A stretch of DNA of 64,000 bases from Psychromonas algicola. GTDB lineage: Bacteria; Pseudomonadota; Gammaproteobacteria; Enterobacterales; Psychromonadaceae. The stretch covers positions 1 through 64,000 of the forward strand of contig NZ_SNUB01000013.1 in assembly GCF_004378355.1 (NCBI RefSeq), written 5' to 3'. Positions 53,613-63,841 of the stretch are shown here, in pieces. Position numbers and translations under genes: made by a program. Position 1 is the first letter of the stretch. Each line of letters opens with the position of its first letter. The notes below the pieces were generated by a model, which did no database searches, was not told the origin of the DNA, and saw only the letters and a list, made by a program, of their open reading frames with translations.

Positions 53613-54467
53613 TTAATTTTTTATTAACGCCAAGTTTTTAGCATGAAATTTCAAATGTGAATCGATATAAGTACTAATGAAATAGTAACTATGGTCATAA
53701 CCCTCGCGCATATTAAGCGTAAATTGGCCTTGCTTTGAACTTGCAATTGTAGATAGATTTTCAGGTTTTAATTGTTCTTGCAAAAAGGAGTCGTTGCTAC
53801 CTTGATCTATTAAAATTGGTTGGTGATGAGCGAGTTTCGATAATATTTCGCAGCTGTCATAAGCTTTCCAATCTGCTTTGTTTTTACCTAAATAGGCTGA
53901 AAAGGCTTTCTCTCCCCAAGGGCAATTAACAGGATTACAAATAGGGCTAAATGCACTAATTGATTGATACAATTCAGGATTACGTAAACCAATCGTTAAT
54001 GCGCCATGACCACCCATAGAATGACCACTGATCATTCGTTGTGTTGTCACTGGAAAGTTGGCTTCTATTAAAGCAGGTAATTCACTCACAATATAGTCAT
54101 ACATTTGATAATGCTTCTTCCATGGTTCTTGTGTTGAATTAACGTAAAACCCTGCGCCTAATCCTAGGTCATAGGCTTTATTCTCATCATCTGCAACACC
54201 TTCACCGCGTGGGCTTGTATCGGGAGCTACAATAGCAATACCCAGTTGAGCTGCTAATTTCTGTGCGCCTGCTTTTTGCATGAAATTTTCATCGCTACAA
54301 GTTAATCCTGATAACCAATACATTACAGGGACGGGTGTTTTGCTCGAAGCTTGAGGAGGCAGATAAATAGCAAAGCGCATTTCACAATTAAGTATTTCAG
54401 ATTTGTGGCTGTATTGCTTATGCCAACCTTCGAATAGTTTGTTACCACTAATATTATTAAGGATCAT
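53613..54467 (-). CDS. fghA: S-formylglutathione hydrolase
   Basis: 284 residues. Esterase D family: catalytic Ser150 in ISGHSMGGHGALTIG, and conserved PVMYWLSGLTCSDENFMQKAG and PDTSPRGEGV blocks. It hydrolyses S-formylglutathione to formate and glutathione, the second step of formaldehyde detoxification. It lies 72 bases downstream of adhC on the same strand and forms a two-gene operon with it. Confidence 0.95.
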   Translation of the reverse strand: MILNNISGNKLFEGWHKQYSHKSEILNCEMRFAIYLPPQASSKTPVPVMYWLSGLTCSDENFMQKAGAQKLAAQLGIAIVAPDTSPRGEGVADDENKAYDLGLGAGFYVNSTQEPWKKHYQMYDYIVSELPALIEANFPVTTQRMISGHSMGGHGALTIGLRNPELYQSISAFSPICNPVNCPWGEKAFSAYLGKNKADWKAYDSCEILSKLAHHQPILIDQGSNDSFLQEQLKPENLSTIASSKQGQFTLNMREGYDHSYYFISTYIDSHLKFHAKNLALIKN

Positions 54468-54489
54468 AATTATTACCTATAGAAACAGT

Positions 54490-54513
54490 AAAGCAGCTTT
54501 TGAAGGCTGCTTT
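54490..54513 (-). terminator. Weak hairpin between adhC and fghA
   Basis: AAAGCAGC (54490-54497) and GCTGCTTT (54506-54513) pair around 8 bases. Only a short T-tail follows in the leftward direction, so it probably reduces but does not stop transcription into fghA. Confidence 0.4.
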
Positions 54514-54539
54514 TAAATTTAATCATTTATTTACATGGG

Positions 54540-55739
<1,200 letters not shown>

Positions 55740-55777
55740 CTAGTTAAAATGAAAATTACTTTTACTGAGTGGTAACA

Positions 55778-56641
55778 ATGAATTGGCAAGGTATTAATGA
55801 ATTTGTAGCTGTTGCTGAAACACAGAGCTTTTCTTTAGCGGCTAAAAATCTTGCGATCTCAACGGCGCAAGTAAGCCGTCAAGTGAGTGCGTTAGAAAAA
55901 CGGTTACAAGTAAAACTTTTCTATCGTACGACGCGTAAGGTTTCTTTAACTCAGGAAGCGCAACTGTTTTATCAGCATTGCCGCCATCTATTGGATGGAT
56001 TAGAAACGGCAGAGCAAGCTATTACTAATCTACAACGCAACCCTCAAGGGAAAATTAAACTTTCTGTTCCCGTGACTTACGGAGAGCAAAAAATATTGCC
56101 GTTAGTTAATGATTTCGTAGCTTTATATAATGAAATCGAAGTAACTACTGAGTTGAATAATAATCGAGTTGATCTTGTTGATGGTGGATTTGACTTAGCT
56201 ATTCGGTTAGGCCAATTACAAGACTCAAGTTTGATAGCAAAACAACTTAGTCAGCGTTCAAATTATGTTTGTGTTTCTGAAGGCTATATAAAGAAACATG
56301 GACAGCCGCATTCATTGTCAGAATTAAAGCACCATAATTGTTTATTAGGAACCAGAGATTATTGGCGTTTCAAAGAGCAGGACAAAGAAAAGAATATTAG
56401 AGTTAAAGGTAATATACGTTGCAATAGTGGGGTGGCATTAGTAGATGCTGCTATAAAAGGGATTGGGATTGTTCAGTTGCCTGATTATTATCTTCACTCC
56501 TATATTGAGTCAGGGAAATTAGTTACTATTTTGGATCAATTCAGAGAGCCCGCTGAAGGGATTTGGGCCGTTTATCCACAAAATAGATACTTATCGCCAA
56601 AGATTCGGTTATTAATTGAATACCTTGCAGAGCATTTGTAA
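55778..56641 (+). CDS. LysR-family regulator of the formaldehyde operon (probable)
   Basis: 287 residues from the ATG at 55778; a GTG at 55769 is also in frame. N-terminal helix-turn-helix EFVAVAETQSFSLAAKNLAI, then STAQVSRQVSALEKRL. The effector domain fits the LTTR family. Divergent from adhC, and LysR genes next to adhC-fghA are common, so it most likely activates that operon; the inducer is unknown. Confidence 0.9.
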   Translation: MNWQGINEFVAVAETQSFSLAAKNLAISTAQVSRQVSALEKRLQVKLFYRTTRKVSLTQEAQLFYQHCRHLLDGLETAEQAITNLQRNPQGKIKLSVPVTYGEQKILPLVNDFVALYNEIEVTTELNNNRVDLVDGGFDLAIRLGQLQDSSLIAKQLSQRSNYVCVSEGYIKKHGQPHSLSELKHHNCLLGTRDYWRFKEQDKEKNIRVKGNIRCNSGVALVDAAIKGIGIVQLPDYYLHSYIESGKLVTILDQFREPAEGIWAVYPQNRYLSPKIRLLIEYLAEHL

Positions 56642-56707
56642 GCAGTGTTTATTCAGTATTGAATAGAAGTTAATCTACTAAGGTTAATGTAAAACGTAGA
56701 AGTAGGT

Positions 56708-56815
56708 TTATATTTCTACGATTACTTTACCCATTCCAACGCCACTTGAAAAACGTGAGTAAACTTCGTCTAATACTAGTGTTAAACCGCCAGCTTCAGC
56801 TATTTCTGCTAATTT
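56708..56815 (-). pseudogene. C-terminal remnant of a zinc-type alcohol dehydrogenase
   Basis: KLAEIAEAGGLTLVLDEVYS then SGVGMGKVIVEI and a stop is the typical end of medium-chain (MDR) dehydrogenases, but internally shortened and with no N-terminal domains upstream; the preceding residues (LFIGHFLILFNNIRLNN) are unrelated. A gene was largely deleted here. Confidence 0.6.
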
Positions 56816-56907
56816 ACATAGGATGATTGTATGTTGTTCATGTTTTTGATTGTTCAACATTGGAATAAGTAAGTTATTGAGTCTTATGTTATTGAATAAG
56901 ATAAGAA

Positions 56908-56946
56908 AATGCCCAATGAATAAATCCATCGGGCATTTTTATTTTA
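56908..56946 (+). terminator. Hairpin with T-run
   Basis: AATGCCC (56908-56914) and GGGCATT (56931-56937) with inner AATG/CATC pairs, followed by TTTTTATTTTA. A good rightward terminator 270 bases past the LysR stop. It may end the LysR transcript or be left from the deleted dehydrogenase gene. Confidence 0.7.
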
Positions 56947-57357
56947 TAGGGAAATAAAATTTAATTCACTTGTATCGGGCAAGTGTTTATATTTTGTTAC
57001 TGATCTAAATAACTGTCGTTGTTGATCATCTGCGTCATATCCATGTAAGTATTTCTATGTAGCAGAATAGGAATTATAAAGTTGAATTGTGTGAAAAATA
57101 TGGAGAAACGATGGAGATTACACTTTTATGTTGTTTTTAAGGACTTTTTATTAACAGAGTTTTAACAAAGGCGGGGAAAATGGCGGAAATATAAAAAGAA
57201 GAATGAGCTTGATAAAACTTATCTTATTATTGGAAATTTATTTTCTATTCATTTAAAGACTTTAAAAGTAATTATGCTGTTTTAAAGTTAGTATAAAAAT
57301 ATATATCATGACTAAAACTGCATAATTACTCTATAAAAAAGTTAGGTTGCTACCATT
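56947..57357. other. Gene-free stretch
   Basis: About 410 AT-rich bases with no gene, repeat or structured element that could be supported on reading. Confidence 0.35.
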
Positions 57358-58029
57358 CTACTTAAGTACTTTTTGAATCCAATCTGTAATATCACCTAAT
57401 TGCTCTGCGATTAAGGTATGAGGCATTGGGTAGCTCTCCCACTCTGCTTGGTAACCATTTTCTAATAATAATCGGTTAGCCATTTGCCCTGCATCAAAGG
57501 GGACAACTTCATCTTGTTCTCCGTGATGTTGTAAAATGGGGGTTTGTTTATTGGCTATAGAGAGTTGTGGAGGTAATTGATCGCCATTAGGTAGATAACA
57601 TGACATCGCCAGAATACCTGCTAATTTATGTGGGTATCTTAAGCCTGTAAATAGGCTCATTACGCCACCCTGACTAAAACCTGCCAATATTATTTTTTCG
57701 CTAGCAATCCCATTATCAAGTTGCTCTTGAATTAAATGATGGATCATTTCTTCTGAAACAAGCACATCTTTAAGATCGGCTCGATTATGCAAATCCATAC
57801 TTTTAATGTCATACCATGAACGCATTACCGCACCTTGGTTAATCGTCACTGCTTGTTCTGGAGCATGAGGAAAAACAAAGCGTATTGTATGTCCTTGAGG
57901 TAGAGATAACACTGGAACAATGGGAGAAAATCCAGCGCCTGAATCACCTAATCCATGCAACCAAATAATACAACTTGTTGCTTCTGAACTTGGCTCTACG
58001 GTGATTCTTTCTAGTTTTTTTGTTGTCAT
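57358..58029 (-). CDS. Carboxylesterase/phospholipase-like alpha/beta hydrolase
   Basis: 223 residues, the size of the small carboxylesterase/acyl-protein thioesterase family. Catalytic Ser119 in LAGFSQGGVMS, Asp near 173 in HGEQDEVVP and His near 204 in PMPHTL; the IIWLHGLGDSGAGF oxyanion block is at about 21-34. It hydrolyses short-chain esters or thioesters; the physiological substrate is unknown. Upstream is the Lrp gene on the same strand (57 bases). Confidence 0.9.
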   Translation of the reverse strand: MTTKKLERITVEPSSEATSCIIWLHGLGDSGAGFSPIVPVLSLPQGHTIRFVFPHAPEQAVTINQGAVMRSWYDIKSMDLHNRADLKDVLVSEEMIHHLIQEQLDNGIASEKIILAGFSQGGVMSLFTGLRYPHKLAGILAMSCYLPNGDQLPPQLSIANKQTPILQHHGEQDEVVPFDAGQMANRLLLENGYQAEWESYPMPHTLIAEQLGDITDWIQKVLK

Positions 58030-58086
58030 TGCTCATGCCTTTATAGATTATTTTTGATTATGGACACTCTGTTTATTTATGAGGTG

Positions 58087-58563
58087 TTAATCTAAGGGTA
58101 ATGCTGTTTTTTTAACAACTTCCCGTAAAACAAAGCTTGAGTGTACACCGGTTACACCTTCTAACTTAGTAAGATGACCCAATAAGAATTGTTCGTAATG
58201 TTGCATATCTCGTACGACCACCTTTAATAAGAAGTCTGCTGACTGACCTGTGACTATTGAACACTCAAGTACTTCTGGTAATGACGCGATAGCAGCTTCA
58301 AAATGGTCAAAACGTTCAGGCGTATGCCTATCCATGGTAATGCCAATCATAGCGGTTAAATTTAAACCTAATGCAGATGGTTTTAATAAGGTAACATGTT
58401 TATCAATAATATTAGATTCTTCTAAGCGCTTAACGCGTCGAGAACAGGGCGTTGGAGATAATCCAATACTATCAGCTAGTTCTAAATTACTAATACGCGC
58501 ATTCTCTTGCATTAACTGCAATATTTTCTTGTCAGTTCTATCTAATTTGATGGCAGCTTGCAT
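58087..58563 (-). CDS. Lrp/AsnC-family regulator
   Basis: 158 residues from the ATG at 58563, chosen because GGAG lies six bases upstream (inside a longer frame starting 58575). The helix-turn-helix (NARISNLELADSIGLSPTPCSRRVKRLEES, about 21-50) and the RAM effector domain (EVLECSIVTGQSADFLLKVVVRD) are typical of Lrp. It senses an amino acid, usually leucine or a related one. It is divergent from leuA and 246 bases away, so it may control leucine synthesis. Confidence 0.9.
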   Translation of the reverse strand: MQAAIKLDRTDKKILQLMQENARISNLELADSIGLSPTPCSRRVKRLEESNIIDKHVTLLKPSALGLNLTAMIGITMDRHTPERFDHFEAAIASLPEVLECSIVTGQSADFLLKVVVRDMQHYEQFLLGHLTKLEGVTGVHSSFVLREVVKKTALPLD

Positions 58564-58689
58564 ATAAAACTCCATTGTTGGTTTATATCTCTACATTATT
58601 TGTTTTATGTAGCTATTTATTGCATTACTTTGCCTTTTTGTCTGTTAATTTGCAACCATTCGCTACATAAAAAAGCTTATAGTTACAAC

Positions 58690-58809
58690 ATGAATAGCGA
58701 GCGATATTTCTTACCGGAAATGGGTGGCAATACTCTTACCATGATGAGCCAACTCGCTAATTCCTTACTTCTCCTATATAGAATTGTAGTTATCCCAAGG
58801 ATTGCCTGA
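58690..58809 (+). CDS. Short upstream ORF before leuA (leader-like)
   Basis: An open frame of 39 codons from ATG at 58690 (or 22 from ATG at 58741) ends SQLANSLLLLYRIVVIPRIA, with four consecutive leucines encoded by four different codons and then Ile-Val-Val-Ile. Its TGA (58807-58809) overlaps the leuA ATG. E. coli leuL likewise contains four consecutive leucines. No clear hairpins of an attenuator were found by eye, and the overlap instead suggests translational coupling. Confidence 0.5.
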   Translation: MNSERYFLPEMGGNTLTMMSQLANSLLLLYRIVVIPRIA

Positions 58810-60521
58810 TGCCAAGTAACAATATCCCTTCATCAAACTTTAACCATAAAAAATACCGTGCTTTTACGCCTATTCAAAAAAGCGATAGACGTTGGCCGAA
58901 TCATGTAATCAACAAAGCGCCTGAATGGTGTAGTGTTGATTTAAGGGATGGTAATCAAGCACTGATAGAACCGATGACGCCAAGTCAAAAGTTAGAAATG
59001 TTTAAGCTATTAGTTGATGTCGGTTTTAAAGAAATTGAAGTTGGCTTCCCAGCGGCATCTGCACCTGACTTTGATTTCGTTCGTCAGCTAATTGAAGACA
59101 ATTTAATTCCAGATGATGTGACTATTCAAGTATTAACACAAGCTAGAGAGCCGTTAATCGCACGTAGTTTTGAAGCACTTAAAGGTGCTAAAAAAGCGAT
59201 TGTTCACCTATACAATTCAACTTCGACTGTGCAGCGCGAGCAAGTATTCAAAAAATCTAAACAAGAAATTAAAGCGATAGCAGTACAAGGCGCAGAATGG
59301 GTTCGTGATATGGCCGCAGCTGCGCCTGAAACTCGTTGGTCTTTTCAGTATTCTCCTGAGAGCTTTACAGGAACAGAAATGGATTACGCATTAGAAGTGT
59401 GTAACGCAGTGATCGATGTTTGGAAACCAACGTCAGACAATAAAGTAATTATTAACTTACCTGCAACGGTTGAAGTGTCAACACCTAACGTTTATGCAGA
59501 TCAAATCGAATGGATCAACGATAATATTAACTCGCGTGAAGCAGTAAGAATTAGCTTACATACGCATAATGATAGAGGTTGTGGTGTTGCTGCTGCGGAG
59601 TTAGGTGTATTAGCTGGCGCAGATAGAATTGAAGGTACATTATTAGGTAATGGTGAACGTACTGGTAATATGGATATTGTAACCATGGCAATGAATATAT
59701 ACAGCCAAGGTATCGATCCTGAATTAGTTTTATCTGATATGGACCGTATTATTGCAACCGTCGAGCGTTGTACACAGTTAGCAGTTCATCCTCGCCATGC
59801 TTATGCAGGTGAATTAGTATTTGCTGCTTTTTCTGGTAGCCATCAAGATGCGATTAATAAATGTATGGCCATCGATGCGGAACAGCGCAAAGATGATCCT
59901 AATGCACATTGGCAAGTTGCTTATTTGCCGATTGACCCTCGTGATTTAGGCCGCTCTTACCAGCAGGTGATTCGTATTAATAGTCAATCAGGTAAAGGCG
60001 GTGTTGCTTATGTACTTGAGCAAGATTACGGTATTCAAATGCCGCGTTGGATGCAAGTTGATTTTAGTCCTCATATCCAAGCCTTTGCTGAAAAAAGTGA
60101 ATCTGAAGTAGGCTCTGAAGCCATTCAAAGTATATTTGTAGATACTTATTTAAAACCACAAAATGCGGCTGTTATTGGTGGTTATCAACTTAATCGTGAA
60201 GGCTGTGTTGATACCTTGCAAGCCGAATTAAAAGCAGATAATGCGGTTGTTGAAATTGATGGTAAAGGTAAAGGTGTATTAGATGCCTTTGTTAGAGGAT
60301 TAAGCAGCAAGATCGGACGTGATATTGTATTGCTTGATTATAGTGAGCATGCCTTACCAAGTAAAAAAGGTGCTGAAAATGAACAAGCTGAAGCGATGGC
60401 TTATGTTCAAATCAGTATTAATGGTAGCCGATACTGTGCTGCTGCACTTTGTGATGACATCGTAACGGCATCAATGCAAGCGGTATTAAATGCGTTAGGG
60501 CGTAGTTCAGTTAATTTATAA
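58809..60521 (+). CDS. leuA: 2-isopropylmalate synthase (long form)
   Basis: 570 residues, about 50 longer than E. coli LeuA and like the LeuA2-type with an N-terminal extension. It condenses 2-oxoisovalerate with acetyl-CoA, the committed step of leucine synthesis. The catalytic DLRDGNQALIEPM (about 44-56) and the metal-binding SLHTHNDRGCG region are intact, and the C-terminal LeuA dimer domain (about 445-565) gives leucine feedback. AAGG lies nine bases before the ATG. Other leu genes are not adjacent. Terminator at 60544. Confidence 0.94.
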   Translation: MPSNNIPSSNFNHKKYRAFTPIQKSDRRWPNHVINKAPEWCSVDLRDGNQALIEPMTPSQKLEMFKLLVDVGFKEIEVGFPAASAPDFDFVRQLIEDNLIPDDVTIQVLTQAREPLIARSFEALKGAKKAIVHLYNSTSTVQREQVFKKSKQEIKAIAVQGAEWVRDMAAAAPETRWSFQYSPESFTGTEMDYALEVCNAVIDVWKPTSDNKVIINLPATVEVSTPNVYADQIEWINDNINSREAVRISLHTHNDRGCGVAAAELGVLAGADRIEGTLLGNGERTGNMDIVTMAMNIYSQGIDPELVLSDMDRIIATVERCTQLAVHPRHAYAGELVFAAFSGSHQDAINKCMAIDAEQRKDDPNAHWQVAYLPIDPRDLGRSYQQVIRINSQSGKGGVAYVLEQDYGIQMPRWMQVDFSPHIQAFAEKSESEVGSEAIQSIFVDTYLKPQNAAVIGGYQLNREGCVDTLQAELKADNAVVEIDGKGKGVLDAFVRGLSSKIGRDIVLLDYSEHALPSKKGAENEQAEAMAYVQISINGSRYCAAALCDDIVTASMQAVLNALGRSSVNL

Positions 60522-60543
60522 TAAATTATTATTGAATGAGTAA

Positions 60544-60579
60544 AATCAAAAAGGAGGCTATATTGCCTCCTTTTTGATT
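60544..60579. terminator. leuA terminator (bidirectional)
   Basis: AATCAAAAAGGAGGC (60544-60558) and GCCTCCTTTTTGATT (60565-60579) form a perfect 15-bp stem with loop TATATT and A- and T-runs inside the stem. It ends leuA and the convergent hypothetical gene. Confidence 0.92.
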
Positions 60580-60602
60580 GTTCTAACACGTAAATTATAT
60601 CC

Positions 60603-62063
60603 CTACAGGCGTTTTTTTATATGTAATAAAGAACGTAGCTTAGATTGACGTGGCTGATCTGCTTTATCTTTGATCTTCGCTTCTCCTGCTTTTTCTATCT
60701 CAATAATCCCTGAACGATTTAAAGTCACTCTATAGCGTTCAAATTGAGCGAGGTATTGCCCTTGGTCTAAAGCCACAATAATATTAATTTGATAACGTCG
60801 CTCAATAGACGTCGTTTGGATCTTTTCTTTATTTGAGGTTTTTTCCAAACGTTCGAATATTTTTTCAGTACCGCCTTCAACAAAACGCGTTAATGGCCGT
60901 AAACTAAAAATAATATTTTCTTCCATCGTATCGTAACCGGCTTGAAAGCCATTTTTACTAACACGCGTTTCAATACGGTAATGTAACAACTCTGCACTTT
61001 GTTTATTTTGAGTATGACGCTCGGCTAATAAGTCGCGGCTTTGTTGTGGCAGTCTTTGTGTTTTAGTGTAATCCAGCCACACTTTTTGTTTAGCAATTTC
61101 ATGTTGATTGGTTGAATCTAACAGTGTTCGAGACCATTTAGGCTTACCTCTGCGGATCCAACGCCATAAAATATTCTTAAAGTCATCTTTAAAAACTTCA
61201 CGAACACCATAAATAATCGCAAGTAAAAAAACCATCACAGCGGTTAATTGGCTAAATGCACCTTGGGTTTTAATAATCAAAACCAGTATCACGCTCATTA
61301 ATAAAGCGGTTGCTATGCCAGTAACAAATTTACGGGTGATATTCCCTAAGACTATAGTTCTACTTTTAAATATCACACCGTATTCAATTAAACGACGTAA
61401 AAGACGCATTTTATTAGCGATACGGTTTGCATCTTTTAAGGTGGCCTCTGAGTTATAAATATTCTTTTTACGGTATTGTTCTTCTTCATCACAAATTGCT
61501 AACAATGCTAAACGGTTTTCAGAAAACTCTGATTGGCGCGGTTTATTTGCCAGCATGCGCATTATGGTTTGCTCTGTATACCAAGAAAGATAGTTATCAA
61601 CACTTTCATAGATAGCTAATAATTTAGGGCTAGTAGGTTTATGGCTACGGTGCTTTTTAAGGATATCTAAACAGTGTTCGGTGAGCTCATTCATTGCTAC
61701 ATAGAAATCAGCTAGACTTTCACTATCATCAATAGCGAGTACGTCATTTGCATCGGTATCTAGTGCAGAGATATATTGGTATGCGAAAAGGTTGAGGTTG
61801 CTTCGATATTCAGTTGTTGAACGTTTCATTCGACTTGCAAAACGACGGTGTAACAAGGGTAAATGTAATCCCTTCGTATGATAAGCACGCTTACCATTAA
61901 TACCGGCATTAAAATAATCTGTTTCGCTTAAGGTGTTTTTATTGATCCCCATCTCTTTTGGTAGCGAGAAATATAAGTCAATGCGCCTAAAATCACCTTT
62001 CTTCATATGGTGAGTTAGCTTGATTGATAATTTATCGTCCTGCTTGAGAGTGAAGTTGGGCAA
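60603..62063 (-). CDS. Hypothetical membrane protein with two central helices
   Basis: 486 residues, no family recognised. No signal peptide. Two transmembrane segments lie in the centre (about 246-290: GIATALLMSVILVLIIKT and LTAVMVFLLAIIYGVREVF), so both the N-terminal (~240 residues) and the C-terminal (~190 residues) parts would be cytoplasmic. Very rich in Arg and Lys (RRIDLYFSLPKE, KWSRTLL). A conserved-looking gene in marine gammaproteobacteria with unknown function. Stands alone. The ATG at 62063 has GGAGGAA before it. Confidence 0.72.
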   Translation of the reverse strand: MPNFTLKQDDKLSIKLTHHMKKGDFRRIDLYFSLPKEMGINKNTLSETDYFNAGINGKRAYHTKGLHLPLLHRRFASRMKRSTTEYRSNLNLFAYQYISALDTDANDVLAIDDSESLADFYVAMNELTEHCLDILKKHRSHKPTSPKLLAIYESVDNYLSWYTEQTIMRMLANKPRQSEFSENRLALLAICDEEEQYRKKNIYNSEATLKDANRIANKMRLLRRLIEYGVIFKSRTIVLGNITRKFVTGIATALLMSVILVLIIKTQGAFSQLTAVMVFLLAIIYGVREVFKDDFKNILWRWIRRGKPKWSRTLLDSTNQHEIAKQKVWLDYTKTQRLPQQSRDLLAERHTQNKQSAELLHYRIETRVSKNGFQAGYDTMEENIIFSLRPLTRFVEGGTEKIFERLEKTSNKEKIQTTSIERRYQINIIVALDQGQYLAQFERYRVTLNRSGIIEIEKAGEAKIKDKADQPRQSKLRSLLHIKKRL

Positions 62064-62467
62064 TGATTCCTCCTTAGTGAATAATGAGTATATCTCTATT
62101 ACTTTGAATTGTAATGATTTTGTATAGCAAAAATAGAAAATATACTTAATTTATTTAAAGCTCAATAAGTTGTTGAGAAAGCCTTTAAATTTGCGCTAAA
62201 TGAGTGCTTGAATGCTTTTCTGAACACGATTAGTTTCTTTGTTTTTATACTTATTATTTGTAAGGTCATATAAAAACAATGACTTAACAATAAAATTAAA
62301 GGATAAACTAATACTTTAAGATTGGACTAAATTTGGCTATATTAACCATGCTTTTGGTGATTTTCGGTTGTTATTAATAAACTGTTGGAACAAGGACTTA
62401 GCTTTTTGCTAGTCAAAAATCATAGTTGGAACTTAACTTATTTAATTAAAAAACTATGGAGCCCCTT
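62064..62467. other. Divergent intergenic region, membrane protein / guaD
   Basis: About 400 bases without a gene. A purine-riboswitch-like core was looked for upstream of guaD and not found. The in-frame ATG at 62456 precedes the preferred GTG start of guaD by four codons. Confidence 0.4.
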
Positions 62468-63811
62468 GTGAAACAAGACTTAAATACTACTGTGCCTGCA
62501 GTTAAAAAATCTAATCTACGTGCTATTCGTTCAAGCTTTCTACATTTCCTTAATGATCCTTCAAAAGTAGACGATAGTGCTCAAGCTTATCAATATATTG
62601 AAGACGGTTTAATGGTGATTGAAAATGGAAAAATACAATCATTACAAGTCTTTAATGAACAAGCGGCGAGTTTATATTCTCACGTTGAAGATAAAAGAGG
62701 GCAGTTAATTATGCCTGGCTTTATTGATACTCATATCCATTATCCACAAACAGAGATGATTGCTTCTTACGGAGAGCAATTATTAGAGTGGTTAGAAACC
62801 TATACTTTCCCCACTGAAAAACAATTTTTAGATAAAGATTACGCCCAGAAAATATCTCAATTTTTCATTAATGAACTACTAAAAAACGGCACAACAAGCG
62901 CATTAGTTTATGGCACGGTTCACCCCGAATCGGTTGATGCATTATTTGAACAAGCACAAAAAGTAGATATGCGGTTAATTGCGGGTAAAGTGATGATGGA
63001 TCGCAATGCGCCTGATGACTTATTAGATACTGCGCAATCAAGTTACCATGATTCAAAAATGTTAATTGAAAAATGGCATAATAATGGTCGCTTACAATAT
63101 GCGATTACTCCCCGCTTTGCACCCACCTCGACACCAGAGCAATTAACTCTTGCTGGTAAATTAAAATCTGAATATCCAGATGTTTATGTACAAACTCATT
63201 TATCTGAAAATAAAGATGAGATTGAATGGGTTAAATCGCTTTACCCTGAACGCGCTGGATATTTTGATGTGTATGAACATTATGGATTAACGGGAAGCAA
63301 ATCTATCTTTGGCCATTCTATTCATTTAACTGAAGAGGAATGGGCATCTTTTACTCGTACTGAATCTGTGATTTCATTTTGTCCGACTTCGAATCTCTTT
63401 TTAGGTAGTGGATTATTTGATTTAAATAAAGCAGAAAAAAATAATATTCGTGTTGGTGTTGGGACGGATGTAGGGGCTGGCACAAGTTTTTCTCAATTAT
63501 CGTCATTAAATGAAGCCTATAAAATAATGCAGTTACAAGGTAAGAAATTATCGCCATTTAAAGGATTTTATTTAGCGACATTAGGTGGCGCAGAATCACT
63601 TAGCTTAGAAGATAAAATTGGTAACTTTGAAGCAGGTAAAGAAGCGGATTTTGTGGTGTTAAATTGGGCGGCAACAGAGTTGCAAACATTACGTTATAAA
63701 GAAACTGCAAGTTTGGAAGATAAGTTATTTGCATTGATGATGTTGGGTGACGATCGTAATATTCATTCTACTTATGTTGCCGGAAAATTAGTTTATACTG
63801 CTAAGGCTTAA
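62468..63811 (+). CDS. guaD: Guanine deaminase
   Basis: 447 residues from the GTG at 62468, which has GGAG at 62458-62461 six bases before it; the ATG at 62456 overlaps that site. Amidohydrolase: PGFIDTHIHYPQTEM (metal His about 89 and 91), HLSENKDEIEWV and GHSIHLTEEEW, and the GVGTDVGAGTSF motif with the metal Asp. It converts guanine to xanthine in purine salvage or breakdown. About 450 residues, matching E. coli GuaD (439). 30 bases before the next gene. Confidence 0.92.
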   Translation: MKQDLNTTVPAVKKSNLRAIRSSFLHFLNDPSKVDDSAQAYQYIEDGLMVIENGKIQSLQVFNEQAASLYSHVEDKRGQLIMPGFIDTHIHYPQTEMIASYGEQLLEWLETYTFPTEKQFLDKDYAQKISQFFINELLKNGTTSALVYGTVHPESVDALFEQAQKVDMRLIAGKVMMDRNAPDDLLDTAQSSYHDSKMLIEKWHNNGRLQYAITPRFAPTSTPEQLTLAGKLKSEYPDVYVQTHLSENKDEIEWVKSLYPERAGYFDVYEHYGLTGSKSIFGHSIHLTEEEWASFTRTESVISFCPTSNLFLGSGLFDLNKAEKNNIRVGVGTDVGAGTSFSQLSSLNEAYKIMQLQGKKLSPFKGFYLATLGGAESLSLEDKIGNFEAGKEADFVVLNWAATELQTLRYKETASLEDKLFALMMLGDDRNIHSTYVAGKLVYTAKA

Positions 63812-63841
63812 TTTAACATTCATTATTAGAAAGGAACAACC

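Noticed and set aside
58558-58809. 83-codon frame upstream of leuA
   Set aside because: The N-terminal part overlaps the Lrp start region on the other strand; only its last 22-39 codons are considered as a leader-like ORF.
62064-62467. Possible purine riboswitch before guaD
   Set aside because: The conserved core loops of the purine aptamer could not be found.
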